Shown here: one piece after another, positions 12,949-24,525 of the stretch
How positions within the stretch are numbered: the stretch's first letter is position 1
Layout of the letters: each line of letters begins with the position of its first letter
The notes under the pieces: model-generated
Told to the model about the DNA's origin: nothing
What the model saw: the letters and a program-made list of their open reading frames with translations, nothing else
Database searches by the model: none
Origin: Butyriboletus loyo
Lineage: Eukaryota; Basidiomycota; Agaricomycetes; Boletales; Boletaceae
Assembly: GCA_038093515.1 (NCBI GenBank)
Contig: JBBPSI010000074.1
Location: 47,558 to 111,557, forward strand
Reading direction: 5' to 3'
DNA length: 64,000 nucleotides
Program-made: the position numbers and the translations under genes

Positions 12949-13134
12949 GGTTATCTAGTGTGTGGTTACTAGCCAAATACAGTAAATCTACCCGGATCTG
13001 TGTTTCAGAACAAGGCACACGACTGTTTTTTGTAATGTACTTCCTACCTGGGTTATCTAGTGTGTGGTTAGCCAAATACAGTAAATCTACCATCTGTGTT
13101 TCAGAACAAGGCACGCGACTGTTTTTTGTAATGT
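12949..13134. repeat. Direct duplication, period 102 bp
   Basis: Copy 1 at about 12949-13038 and copy 2 at about 13051-13134 both run from 'ggttatctagtgtgtggtta' through 'gtaaatctac', 'tctgtgtttcagaacaagg' and 'cgactgttttttgtaatgt'. They differ by two small indels and one C/T transition (cacacg versus cacgcg). The high identity implies a recent event. Its function is unknown. Confidence 0.9.
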
Positions 13135-13692
13135 GAACAGAACTTCGAGAGAAATTTGATAAATCGCGAAAGGATTCTTGTCGGGGAAGGATGTATCTGC
13201 AGGAATTTGAATAGTATGAACTAATGAAACGTGTTGTGTTTGAGAAATGGACAAAGCATTGGAGTTACTTTGAACTTCTGTGCGATCTGTGATTGGCTAG
13301 ACCAATGTTATCGTGATATGAGATCTAACCGTATTCACTCCTGCTACAGTGCTACCTCTCAGTTCTGATTGTGTGGCGCCGCTGTCCAGGCGAATGATTG
13401 TGTATTTAGATTCGTTGTCATGTGTATTCGGATTTATGTATTTGCCTCTCGTGCCTGAGGCCGGCGTACGTAGTAGTACCGCAGTAGGTTTTTACATTGA
13501 TCATGAGTTTCCATAACAAACTTCTCGGCTTATTTTGTGATTTGATCTTTTTTTGTCATTCACACTTTCTGTGTATGGATCTCTCGCAGAAATTCTGGTC
13601 CTCCCTACATCTACAAACGTAGCCGACCCAAAAGCTCGAACTAGACTCTCCATCTATAGATCGTCCAATCAGAACTCTCAAATGACTGCGGT

Positions 13693-13991
13693 AGAGTAGT
13701 CAAGCGATGACGTTACATAGCGCCTTTGCAAATGTAGGAAGTATGAGACACGGGGAAATCCGACGTGTCGTAGTTTGGCGAATTCGGAACAAAGGGGTCA
13801 TCGGTCATCGAATCTGTCACGGCGGAGGACTTCTTGTACACGAATACCATTGGCTGTGGGGTCCTTGACTGCAAGCTGCGACGTCCGGGCCTCTGGCAGA
13901 AACTCGCTGACCTCGACATCCATAGCGACCACACCGCAGCGACCATATTTGAAACTCCGCTTCGGCATGCACTCCATGACTCAGGACATTG
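13693..13991 (-). CDS. Candidate small two-exon protein (hypothetical)
   Basis: On the minus strand a short frame opening MECMPKRSFKYGRCGVVAMDVE can be joined, across a GT..AG intron of about 45 bases, to a second frame ending in SHTSYICKGAM. The result is a Ser/Asp-rich protein of roughly 75 residues. The second frame has balanced, coding-like composition. No domain, signal peptide or CaaX ending is present: the only cysteine near the end is the fifth residue from the C-terminus, so it is not a pheromone precursor. It could be chance. Confidence 0.25.
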
Positions 13992-14178
13992 AATTATTTT
14001 TTGTTCGATGAACTTTGAAAACGTAGGTTATAGGATAAGAACTAACGTGCATGAAATAAAATAATGTTGTGAGGTAGTGGTGGGCCGATTCGAGGATGGG
14101 ATTGCAGTGCAACTCGAGTCACGTGGTCATCCTCTTCGTTGCTGCGACTCCTGACCCGTTTCATCCACATCCTTCAGC

Positions 14179-15260
14179 ATGAGCTTTCAAGATATCGAGA
14201 CTGGCCAATCTCGTCCAGCTCAGCCGAGTAGCATATCCTCCCAGTCGCTGGAAAACTCCACTTTCTTGTCCTTGCAGTCCTCCTTGTCTCTTCAGGTGTT
14301 CAAGATCAATAGCAATGTTCAGGGAATTTTGAAATTGGTGGACCAACTTGGCACTACGAAAGACTCTTCCTTTCTCCGTAAACAGCTGTAAGTCACCTTC
14401 GAATTGTCTGTCGAGGTATTCTCAATAGGTCCGCGGAAGCCATGATCTCACGGAAACAACGAGAGCTATGGCTAAACGTGGGTCGGAGGATTTGAAGAAG
14501 CTTTCCGCTATACCGGCCGCGAGCGTAAGTCAATGTGTGATGAATAATGTTTGCGTTTAGACTCAGCTCATCCTTCAGTCCCATCACAAGACCCCACTAC
14601 AGAAGACGTCACACGATCTTCAATTGTCACTCGTGGCGTTCCAGCGAGCACAACAGCTTAGCGCAGAGAGACAGCGAACGGTAGTCGAGGGCGTGAGGCT
14701 TGCGGTAGAAGACGATCGTTCCCATCTTTCGTAAGAAATTTTGCGCAGGTTGTACTGCCCATCTAAGCTGGTCAAGTGAAACCTCCCCCACACCACAGCA
14801 GCAGCAGGCACAGATACTTCAATCCCAGTTGTCCCCCCATGAACTTGCTTACCAAGAATCATTGATTCGCGAACGAGAAGTCGAGATTCAGGAGATTGAG
14901 ACGGGTATTCACGAATTGTCGGAAATTTTCCGTGATCTTGGTACACTGGTGAATCAACAGGGTGGCATGCTTGGTCCGTCTGCCCGCTGCATTTTTATCT
15001 GGCCTTCCTGAAACTCTGTTGAAATTCTAGATAACATCGAGTCGAATATCTATTCGATATCTTCTGATACTCGGGGAGCTGCTGAGGAGCTTTCTACTGC
15101 CGAGGAGCATCAGCGAAAGGCTGGCCGTCGCGCTGCATGTCTGATGCTGATCATTGTGTTCGTAGTGGCCATTGTGCTTATGGCAGTGAGTCATTGTGAA
15201 TTCACACTTTTCGTCGAGTTACTGAGCGTACCTGTTTACCCCCAGATCTTGTTGCCATAA
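14179..15260 (+). CDS. Qa-SNARE syntaxin (Pep12/syntaxin-7/12 type)
   Basis: Target-membrane SNARE of the endosome/vacuole route. Exons 14179-14387, 14440-14524, 14579-14730, 14777-14973, 15031-15185 and 15246-15260 give 270 codons in frame. The N-terminal Habc-like part has KQLHDLTETTRAM, a common syntaxin string. The SNARE motif starts near residue 172 (ELAYQESLIREREVEIQEIE) and contains the central glutamine in LGTLVNQQGGMLDNIE. A C-terminal anchor of about 22 hydrophobic residues (CLMLIIVFVVAIVLMAILL) ends the protein with only one residue after it. The last coding exon is just 15 bases. The start ATG is the first in the frame. Confidence 0.93.
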
Positions 15261-16174
15261 AAATAGTCTACGCCTTGTGAGATTAGTAAGGTCCTGTATG
15301 GTGAAGTTGTCGCCCTTCATACTCTTGCTGGAGCATCGTAATGGACATCGTTGCATTTTTAGTTTTCTTTATTTCTAAAGTCCCTATCATATCCATTTCC
15401 ACGGTACGGTCTCGGACAACTAAATCCCCAACCCAACCCGTTCTTGAAGTGGCTGGAGCAGTGTTTCATGAACGAACGATTGGCAGGTACCGCTGCTTGC
15501 CACTATGCAATGACTGTCACCCATGGCTTGATGGCGGCGTTCATATAAACACAGCAATTTTGTCAGGCACCGCCGCAGTGGCAGGCATCATATCGACCAA
15601 CTACTTCTTCCATGACGTAGATGGCGGCCCACCCCGGGGGGCGCCGCCAGCCATTAATTTCATTGGCATGGCGCCATTCACGGTTTCGTCGCCCTTCCCA
15701 CGGGCGCACCCGTGGCTCTTCAAAATCGGCGGGAAGCATCTGCTATATGCGATGTCATGACCGGTCATTGGCTTTCCATGGGTCCGTGAAACATGGCACA
15801 CAATCATTCATCGCGGTAACCACCGGCCATGACGTGTACACATGTCACGGTCCTTACCGAACCCCGCGGGGGAAGAACGTGGGGAGCGCCCATCTGCCAT
15901 GTTTATGGCATTGGCTATGGAGAACGTTGACATTGGTGCCTCACGTTGGTCATACCCTCACGTTCCGTAAAGTGTTCTGATGGCTGGGCCGGCCATCCAG
16001 CCACCATACACAGCCAAGGTTGCTCCGAGATTATAGGCTATTGCAGCGCGCCATCTGTGGTGTCTCATTACCGTCATATACGAGTCAGCCCTGCGCCTTG
16101 CTCGGTCACCCGCATCTTAACGCTGCATCAGACTCTGTTCATCCACACAACAACCCCTAGCCCTTTCGTTGCCT
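15261..16174. other. GC-rich intergenic stretch of unusual word content
   Basis: Between the syntaxin and DUF6533 genes. From about 15450 to 16020 it is rich in CATG, ATGGC and GGCGCC words and holds a near-palindrome at 15978-15999 (gatggctgggccggccatcc). Open frames here have no recognisable domain. It may be the remains of a mobile element, but no terminal repeats or target duplication were found. Confidence 0.35.
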
Positions 16175-18117
16175 ATGTCTGAACCCTCAGCCTACAGGCA
16201 GGCCGTCCATCAGGATGTGATCGACACGTTCGTACTCCCGAGTCCTTTACCCTGCGGTCGAGTTTACATCTCTTAATAATACTTAGGCGTAACACAGTCG
16301 TACGTAGCATGACTGGGGTTATTACTTGCAACTGAAACTTCAAAGATGGTGGCTATTTCTGGATTTACAATACTCGTTTGGGATCACCTCATAACATTCG
16401 ACGACGAGGTAGGTGGTTCGTAGAGGTTCTGTGTTTCCCTCCCTCAGGCTAGTCACAGTTTAAACTCATATGGAAACGTGAGAAGGGACTTGGTGAGCAG
16501 ACACTAATTCTCTGAATCTATCGTTGACGCTGTTCATGCAGTGGCATACCTATTCTTAGTTGTGAGTACGAAACAGAGTATAATACGTTGGGCATCTCAA
16601 TGGAAAAGTAGAACAGGTATCTCACACCACTTGGCTTTATTGTGAATCTTGTTGGTGAGGTGTGCCCATACACGGTGGTGGACATAACTGAGAAACTAGT
16701 CCAGCTTTCACACTTCTCGGCTGGGGGAAAGAAGTAAGTCCACGGCTCTTTCATGACACCATATTTACTTACCGGCCAATCGCTGTAGACGTTCGCCACT
16801 CAGCTATATATTTTAACTTGCAACTTATCCTGCGCATAGTTGTCAACATTTCGTGCGTTATGAAGGGGCCATGACTGTTATTGGCACGCAGATAGCGGGA
16901 TTCATAATGTTTCTCCGGTGAGGTTGTTACTGAGGTGTACTTTGCTACTTTCTTACACCAGGACGCCGAAGAGTCCGCGCTATATACAATCAAGAGAAGG
17001 CAGTGGTCTGGAGTGTCATGGTGTTATTCCTTATATGGCTTGGAGCAAATGCCTGGCTTCTCGCAAACGCGCAAGGTTCGCCGTCTTCGCCATTTGCTGA
17101 TCACATTCTAATACGATCACAGCGGTCCCGCACACATCAAGGGTGCACTGTGCGTAGCTCTATCGCTGTAGCGGTGAAGCAACTAATTGTTATCTCAACG
17201 GATTGCCTTACAGCATGCACGATGATCTTCGATACCTCTTTGTAAGTTCCATTGATGGTCCGTTAAGACATGCATTTCAAGTTGGTTCCGGACCAGGAAC
17301 AAAGCTGCCTCAGCTTCTGCATGGCTGCCTCTCCTCTACGACACGTATATTTTTGCATTGACACTGTACAGGACAAAGTGCAGGACAGGTCACCTTGTCC
17401 GGACGATATTGTCTGACGGATTATTGTATTATAGGTGACGACCGTTCTGTGGTATTGATACGTTTGCCTGAACGGCTGACGCGATGGTTGACTTTCAGTG
17501 TGATCTGTATAGTAAATGTTATTCTCACAGTCATGATTCTGCGAGCAGGACCAGGTGTAAAGAACATCACGGCACAGTAAGTGTAACCGTTTCTGAACTA
17601 GCAATGGCCTGAGTATTCCTCTATAGACTTGAATTATTGTGAGTGCATAATAAATCATCTAATGACATTAGAGGTCGTGACTAGTGCCTGTTGCTTTCAG
17701 GCTCACGGTATGTGATCTCGTGCAGTTATGCTCGATTCATTTCCAACTTCCCTTCAGGTGGCAATGGTGTCGCGTATTACACTCAATCTGAAGAAGCAGG
17801 CATCAAGAGACATCATGGTCCCGAGGTCTGACGGTTGGACACCTTCGAGTCGGACACGCCAAGCTATGCGTACAGGATTGGGATCAGCTGGGTCGCCGTG
17901 GACCCACTCACTAACAACCATTTTGGCATCAACTATGCCTCGACGAAATAGCGCTGGTTTTCGCAGCGACCCCGCCTCGTACCCTGCGCGTGTAGTACGG
18001 CTCAATACGATTTATTCTGCGTCAGTGGCCATGACTCCTGTCACGGCTAGTTTCGTCAGCGAGGAGGCACCAATATTTCATCGACCCGGGGTCGAACAGG
18101 ACGTTGAGGCTATGTAG
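16175..18117 (+). CDS. DUF6533-domain multi-pass membrane protein
   Basis: Member of the large Agaricomycete family of seven-segment membrane proteins with an N-terminal DUF6533 domain; role unknown. The signature is read across introns: WDHLITFDDE (16379-16408) joined to FKLIWKREKGL, then VAYLFLV, NRYLTPLGFIVNL, CQHFVRYEGAMTVIG and FLRVRAIYNQEK. Further TM segments follow: VWSVMVLFLIWLGANAWLL, SCTMIFDTSF, SASAWLPLLYDTYIFALTLYR, LSDGLLYYSVICIVNVILTVMI and LLLTVAMVSRITLNLKK. The tail is hydrophilic and Ser/Arg-rich, ending at 18117. At least 12 introns are needed. The first exon is uncertain: the ATG at 16175 is the best upstream candidate, but its junction to the WDH exon is not resolved. One junction uses a weak GTTGGT donor. 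Confidence 0.8.
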
Positions 18118-18422
18118 CAATGTATCCCAGAGCAGTAGGACAAGACCCAGTGTTGGTGTATGATGTAGAATATTGCTAGAGCTAGCTTAATCGACCTTGC
18201 TGTGGTGCAAAGCTAGTGCGATCACGTGGACGGGTGCTGGATATAATGTTCCAAATGGGTCCAAGTGCGGTGGTTTGGTGGGTAGTTTGACTTGGGCTCG
18301 TCAGCGCAGGACGCGACCTTGAAGCATTCGCTTTCGTCTTTCCTTTGTCCACCCGAGCTTTAAAGTCCCCGTCCCCGTCACCGTCCCCCGCTCTTCCATA
18401 TCGTTTCACATCTACAACCTCC
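18118..18422. other. Upstream region of the septation kinase
   Basis: About 300 bases between the DUF6533 stop and the kinase ATG. Pyrimidine-rich (cttttcctttgtccacc, gtccccgtccccgtcaccgtcccc) just before the start, as is common in fungal promoters. No clear TATA box. Confidence 0.4.
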
Positions 18423-21400
18423 ATGGCAACTCCCCCATCACACGCTATCAGCCCAGGAAAGAACTCGGGGGTTTCAAAGTTGCTCAATGACTACGTCAGT
18501 TCCCAATCGTTCTCGCCGCAGAAACGCGTCGCTGACATCTGACTTCCCAGCAACTCGGGGATTCCCTTGGCAAAGGCGCGTTCGGTCAGGTATACCGTGA
18601 GTTCTCTCCCCCACCCGACGAACAAGGGCTAGACTAATCGTGAACGTAGGTGCTCTCAATTGGGCCACCGGAGAAACCGTCGCCGTCAAGGAAATCCAAC
18701 TCAGCAACATACCCAAAGGCGAGCTCGGGCAGATCATGGTACATCATCTTCTTGGAATCGTGGTTTCTACCCTTTTCCTCATCCTTTGCTATAGTCGGAG
18801 ATCGACTTGCTCAAGAATCTCAATGTATGGTACCTTCTCGCACGCGTATCTTCCCGAGCTGATCAAATCCAGCATCCGAATATCGTCAAATACAAGGGAT
18901 TTGTCAAGACACGAGAGTACTTGTACATCATACTTGAGTATGTGTGCTACATATATATCCACTCTTGATTGATCTCTTGGTAGATTCTGCGAAAATGGAT
19001 CTTTGCACAATATATGCAAACGATTCGGAAAGTTCCCCGAGAATCTCGTTGCCGTTTACATTCGTCAAGTACTCGAAGGCCTTGTATACCTCCATGACCA
19101 GGGTGTTATCCATCGGGATATCAAGGGCGCGAATATATTGACAAACAAGGACGGATGTGTTAAGCTTGCAGATTTTGGAGTTGCCAGTTCCACCACGACT
19201 GGCGCAGTCAGCGATGATGCCGTTGTTGGCAGCCCGTACTGGAGTAGGTAATGCATTCGTCTCATTCACAACGCGTTTACATTATGGTTTTGCTAGTGGC
19301 ACCAGAGGTCATCGAACAATCCGGCGCAACTACGGCCTCCGATATTTGGTACGTTAGAATGCTCACGCGTATCTCGTTTTCTCACGTTCTCACCTCAGGA
19401 GTGTCGGTTGTGTGGTCATTGAGCTTCTAGAAGGCAAACCCCCGTACCATTTCCTCGATCCTATGCCAGCACTCTTCAGGATTGTACAAGATGACTGTCC
19501 TCCGATACCAGAAGGTGCCTCTCCAATTGTGAAGGACTTTCTTCTCCACTGTTTCCAGAAGGACAGCAATTTACGGATATCAGCGAAGAAGCTCCTGAGA
19601 CATCCATGGATGGTAGCAGCAAAGAAGCAAATGGATTTATCTGCCGGAAAGGATGGACATCTGGGAAGTAACAGCTCCCAAACATCATCTGGCACACAAA
19701 AGCGTCCTCCGAGTAATTATAACTACGATGAAGCTGTTCTCAAGGTGCAAGAATGGAACGAGGCCTTGAAATGTATTTTTTTCCTCCATCTACCATGCGA
19801 CCAAATAATCTGATGATAATATAGCCCCAACGCGTCCATCAAAGCACGGTGGTCGCGCCGGCGGTGGCGATGGCCCTCCTCCATCGCCCACACGTCCACT
19901 ACACAATAAAGCTAGCGTCAACTTATTCCAACACTCTGTCCTGGGGCTGCAACAATCAATATCAGCACCGGTGGCTCTCAAAGCACCGCCGTCCGCTCAG
20001 GGCAAGCCACCCGCGCCTGTTGGTCTGGTGGAGAGAATTCGGGAACCAATGGCATTCGTTCTTCAGCAACCCGAGGAGCAAACTGATAACTGGGATGACG
20101 ATTTCGAGGATGGTCCGTCATTTTCGAAGCTGCAAGGTATGTTATTCACGTCCTTTCTCCTGTTAGCTTGTCAACTAAACTGTCCCACGTAGGGTTGGAG
20201 AAATCAGCCATGGAAGAAGATAAACCAGAGGTCGACGATAATGCTCGGACAATACGGCCAAATCGTAGTCCAGCTGGTCCAGGCACGATCCCACTGGCGA
20301 GGGCCCCTGCAGTGGATATCGTTCCGATTGTGGAAGATTATTCAGACCTTGCATCGGAGGAAGATGACGTCATCTTGCAGGAAAAGGTTGCGGATTTCAA
20401 GGTTGGTTCTACCTGCCTTTCAAGCTGGTCCACTCTTGGAATAACATCTTGTCATTCGTAGATGAAGAACTCCGTACGCCGTGGCCTATTCCATCCAGAT
20501 GACATCAAGACCCTCGGTATCGCACCCAGCTCTCCCGGTCCAATGTCAGCTCCACTTCCTAGCCTTTCGCGCAAGCCGTCGCGGCCCTCACTGAGCCCAG
20601 CTGGCTCGAATGGTGTGCCACCTGGTTCACTTCGCTCGCACTCACGATCGTCATCTTTTGTTGGTTCTGGCTCGAGTGGCTCTGGATCCTTTGGACGATC
20701 GGAAGCCAAGCGAGTCGCAAGCTCGCATGAATTCGATAAATATGCAGAAGAGGACGACGAGGACTATGATGACGTGTTTGGCAAAGTCAATAGCACCAGT
20801 GAGCTGGTTTTAACATCCTGTGGAATTCGAATATCCTCAGGCTGATGGTCGAATTAGCCCTCGAACAGCCCATGCAAACTCTGCAGCTCAATACTCGGCA
20901 CTCCAACAAGTCCTGGGTACGTTCACGGAAGTGGTCTTTGCTTCGTTTGCCAAGGTTGTTAACCATGAATTAGCTGGGGGATGACGATGACGACGATGAT
21001 CCTTTCGCCGAGGTACGACGTATCTTTAGGCTGTGACTTCTTTGATCTTACATCCAGTCCAGATCGACGAAGGCTTCGCAGAAGATGATCTGGAAACTAA
21101 TCTACAACGGGACAAACATGCTCGCCTGTGCAGCATGGTGAATCAATTAATTGACGAGCTCACGCCTTCGGCACCTGATTTCCAGCTTCGAGATGTTTGT
21201 GATCAGCTAGCAAGTACTGGATCTATGCAGACAGTACAGTCTCGTTGACCGACTAATCCACAGATTACCATCATGACGGAGAACCCAGAAATGTTGTTCC
21301 AATTAGTCTCTTCCCATGGTATGCTAGCAATTTTGGAGGTGTTGGAAGGGAAATGTTCTCGGGATGTGTTGATGAAGCTGCTTCATATAATCAATCTGGT

Positions 21401-23278
21401 ATGACATCTACATCGGGAGACCCATCCCAGCTGACCAGTGCATTGGAAGCTCGTCACAAGCGACCTTGGTGTGTTGGAGAGCTTTTGTTTGATTGGTGGA
21501 ATTCCTGTGATGATGGGTAAATTTCACAACCGACTTTTCGATGCCTCCAACTTACGATGGACAGGTTTCACTTCCAAGAAATATCCCTCCGAGTGCAGAA
21601 TTGAAGCGTCGAATTTCATCCGGTTGCTCTGCCATACATCAGCACTGACCCTTCAAATGTTCATTTCGTAAGTACCTTTAGTCCTTGATGACCATTTACC
21701 TCACCGTATACAGATGCCGTGGGCTTAAAGTCCTTGTCGACCTCCTTGATGAAGACTACACGGAGCAAAGCGAGCTTGTCGTGGACGCTCTCAATGGCAT
21801 CGGGAGTGTCTTTGAGCTACAAAGCCCGACGACGAAAAATGATTTTTGTCGTATGTTTATCCGGGAAGGGCTCCTGGACCCCCTATCCTCGGCACTGTTA
21901 AACGTGATGACCAACCAGAGCGAGACCGCTGTTGAGATGAAGCACAAGATCATTCAGATCCTGTTGGTATTTTCGCAAGTGGCACAGAGCGATATACATG
22001 TGCGAAATGCAATGGGGACAAGGAGGATCATCCGCCGTAAGCTCTAAATGTCTTGGTGCCATGGGAAGCTGATATATGATATGTAGGGTTGATGCGCGCT
22101 TGCGAGTTACTTGAGGGAGATTGCCTAGTTCAGATGCTTAAGGCAGTGAAGCACCTTTCGATGAACGCAAATCTGCTCGAAGTACTCCAGAATGCCAACG
22201 CCATTGAGATTCTCGTTAAGCTCTTGGACGAGGATCGAGCTAGTCCACATGGCACAGTAGGTCCTTCCTTTGACGTGAGGGTCCCCTTCTTATTTTTCCC
22301 CCCAGGAAGTATCCAACCACATCTTCCAAACATGTTACAACCTCTGTCGATTGAACAAATCACGGCAAGAGGAAGCTGCTCAAGCAGGCATCATTCCGTG
22401 CCTCAAACGCGTCATCGAGACCAGCTCGCCTTTGAAACAATTTGCCCTTCCTATTCTATGCGATCTTGCAAGCGCAGGAAAGACTTGTCGGAACTTGCTT
22501 TGGCAACATAACGGTTTAAGCCTGTACCTGAAGCTCTTGGAAGATCCATATTTCCAAGTCAGCGCATTGGAAGCTGTCCTGTCGTGGTCGGTTTGCTTCG
22601 TGGGTCACCTGGGCAATGATTAATCACCGTCGCAGGCTACAAGATGAGACTGCCAAGATTGAGGACCAACTTGTCAAACCGGAATCATTGGACGCTTTGC
22701 TCAAGTGTTTTGTCTCCGCCAAGGCCAATTCGTTCGAGAACCTGCTTGACCCGCTTCTCAAGATCTGCCGCATCTCCAACTCACTCACCATTGGCCTCGC
22801 CAAAGCATCCTTCTTCAAACGTATCATCGACAAACTCTCGCACAGTCGGGCTGTCGTCCGACTCAACCTGTTGCGTATCCTGAGAACCGTCTGCGACGTA
22901 CATCCGAACCGCGCGATCTTGGTAGAAAGATATGGTTTGCATGAAATCGTAACCAAGTTGAGTAAGGAAGATGGCGCTGTCCTCGTTCGGGAGCTGGCGA
23001 GGGAGATATTGCCTGCCCTTGCTCCCGCGCTGAAGCCAGCTCCCAGCAAGCCTGGGTTGAAAGGTCCGGATACACCCAAGAACAGCTCGATTATTGCTCC
23101 TAAGAAGGCGCGGAGGACTGCCTCTGAAACGTCGGCGTTGCTTAATTCGTCAGGTACTCCACTGGGGCGTGCTATCGGCGCCACCACGCGGTTTGGGATC
23201 GAGCGGTCACACTCATCGTCCCGACATCGACTCGGTGATATAGCATGGCAACCCGGAGGGGCCGGCGTTCGTCGGTGA
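18423..23278 (+). CDS. Cdc7/SepH-type protein kinase of the septation initiation network
   Basis: MAP3K-epsilon-like kinase with a long C-terminal helical-repeat region; in other fungi this family acts downstream of the spindle-pole GTPase to trigger septum formation. The first exons were traced: 18423-18494, 18551-18596, 18650-18738, 18795-18824, 18873-18937, 18984-19243, 19297-19348, 19399-19772, then many more. The kinase domain spans about residues 25-275: [35 protein letters not shown] and [27 protein letters not shown]. The middle region is Ser/Pro-rich, with NWDDDFEDG and [14 protein letters not shown], strings common to this family. From about 21050 to 23000 are Leu-rich armadillo-like helices ([40 protein letters not shown]). 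The tail is basic and Ser-rich. The start has a good context (tccATGGC) and the stop is at 23276-23278. It is the largest gene by exon count after SPX-EXS. Confidence 0.88.
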
Positions 23279-23475
23279 ACAATCAACAGAACATTATACG
23301 TATATTTGATCATGTTGCTTTCCATTTCACTCGTTATCGTCAATAGCTTTGTCTATTTAACCATCTTCACAGCAGCGCAGTACTCTCATTTGCACATAGA
23401 GTAAAGGTCTTCCACTAATTATCAATACCACGTAGCAAATTGAATAGCGGATGAACGATGCGACAGGTGACGGGT

Positions 23476-24333
23476 CTACTTGCGGGAGAAGGGAATCTGG
23501 AAACCCGAGACAAGAGCTCTCGCCTTGTTTTGGGCACCTTGGCCTTCGGCGTTGGTGATAAAGTGCATGTGCATGCCATGGATTTTTGGGTAAGCCTCCA
23601 GGTTGACCTCAATCTGGGGGAACAAGCCGAGTGCCTCTGGGGGAAGACCGAATGAGACAACACCGGCAACGCCGCTGGGGGTCTGCATGTTGCTGGAGGA
23701 GGGAGGCAAAACAATACCAGGGAACTCGCGCAAGCGGGGCAAGACGAACTCTGAGAGGGTGGCGATGAAGTTGTACATCTGTGGGCCCTTGAGCTCCACC
23801 TTGACGCCGAGGGGAAGACCCGGGCGCACCCAGCCGCTGACGGATTTCTTTCCCTTGACGATCTGCACGCCCGCAGAGGAGTGACGTCCCCCACCCTGGT
23901 TGGTCTCGCCCGAGATGGCTCTAAAGGAGGCAATTGTGTTGAGAAGAACGCTGCGGTTGGAGATGGCCTCTTTCATCATGGTGTGGAGGACGATTCTGTC
24001 GAGTTTGACGACGTTTTCTGCGGTGGTTGGCGGGGCAGGTTTCTTTCCGAGACGGTCACCACCGACGGGGGTGTTGAGACGGTTTTTGGAGTAGGGGTCG
24101 TTGGGGTCGAATCTGAGGCGAACCTCGCGGGGTGGTGGACGGGGACCGGACTCGTGGACATAGGTCATGTACATGAGGTTGTCATGGAGGGTGGTGTAGT
24201 AGTGATCGCGGAGACGACATGGGGCGGTGTCGTGGACGGTGATGTCGACGTGGGGTATAGGGAGACCACGGTCGTCCTTGCGCAGGGCGCGACGTATTCT
24301 GGGTGGTTTGCGGAATATGCGCGCGACGGACAT
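23476..24333 (-). CDS. Mitochondrial ribosomal protein uL5 (Mrpl7-like)
   Basis: Large-subunit protein of the mitochondrial ribosome. A single exon of 285 codons, unusual in this intron-rich window. The N-terminus MSVARIFRKPPRIRRALRK is basic and acid-free, fitting a matrix-targeting signal. The uL5 core is visible: the block NVVKLDRIVLHTMMKEA, the KGKKSVSGWVRPGLPLGVKV loop, MYNFIATLSEFVLPRLREFPG, and a C-terminal domain ending in the GMHMHFITNA segment. Divergent from the CaaX-protein gene, with about 190 bases between starts that include an (AAAT)n run and ten Gs. A 165-codon open frame lies antisense to it and is considered a shadow. Confidence 0.9.
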   Translation of the reverse strand: MSVARIFRKPPRIRRALRKDDRGLPIPHVDITVHDTAPCRLRDHYYTTLHDNLMYMTYVHESGPRPPPREVRLRFDPNDPYSKNRLNTPVGGDRLGKKPAPPTTAENVVKLDRIVLHTMMKEAISNRSVLLNTIASFRAISGETNQGGGRHSSAGVQIVKGKKSVSGWVRPGLPLGVKVELKGPQMYNFIATLSEFVLPRLREFPGIVLPPSSSNMQTPSGVAGVVSFGLPPEALGLFPQIEVNLEAYPKIHGMHMHFITNAEGQGAQNKARALVSGFQIPFSRK

Positions 24334-24370
24334 GGTGGGGACGAGAAAGAGGAGGAATTTTCAGTGAGTG

Positions 24371-24425
24371 GTAAATAAATAAATAAATAAATCGGGTGCG
24401 GGGGCTGACAGGAACGGGGGGGGGG
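24371..24425. repeat. (AAAT)n microsatellite and poly-G run in a divergent promoter
   Basis: About five AAAT units at 24371-24391 and a run of ten Gs near 24416-24425 lie between the divergent uL5m and CaaX-protein starts. Such tracts often exclude nucleosomes; that role here is inference. Confidence 0.7.
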
Positions 24426-24525
24426 ACAAGGTCAGGTAGTGTCTCGACAGTTGTCGGTTTCTTCTTCACAATAATCTACGCATTTTGCTTGAATCGCCCC
24501 GTTCCTGTTCCCTTTGTTTTGTTTC

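Larger units (their letters stand above)
11816..14178. other. Long intergenic region with a duplication
   Basis: Over 2.3 kb upstream of both the SPX-EXS gene (-) and the syntaxin gene (+), AT-rich in its middle. It holds the 102-bp-period direct duplication at 12949-13134, a run of TTAATTAATTAATT near 12264, a minus-strand open stretch 12450-12653 with no start context, and a candidate small gene at 13693-13991. No recognisable domain is encoded. Confidence 0.5.

Noticed and set aside
13693..13991. Fungal mating pheromone precursor
   Set aside because: The C-terminus is CKGAM, not a CaaX box, and the length and composition do not fit.
15341..15760. 139-codon plus-strand open frame in the GC-rich stretch
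   Set aside because: No recognisable domain, poor start context and composition that follows the local word bias.
23881..24378. 165-codon plus-strand open frame
   Set aside because: It lies antisense to the uL5m coding sequence and is Gly/Val-rich, a mirror of GC-biased codons.
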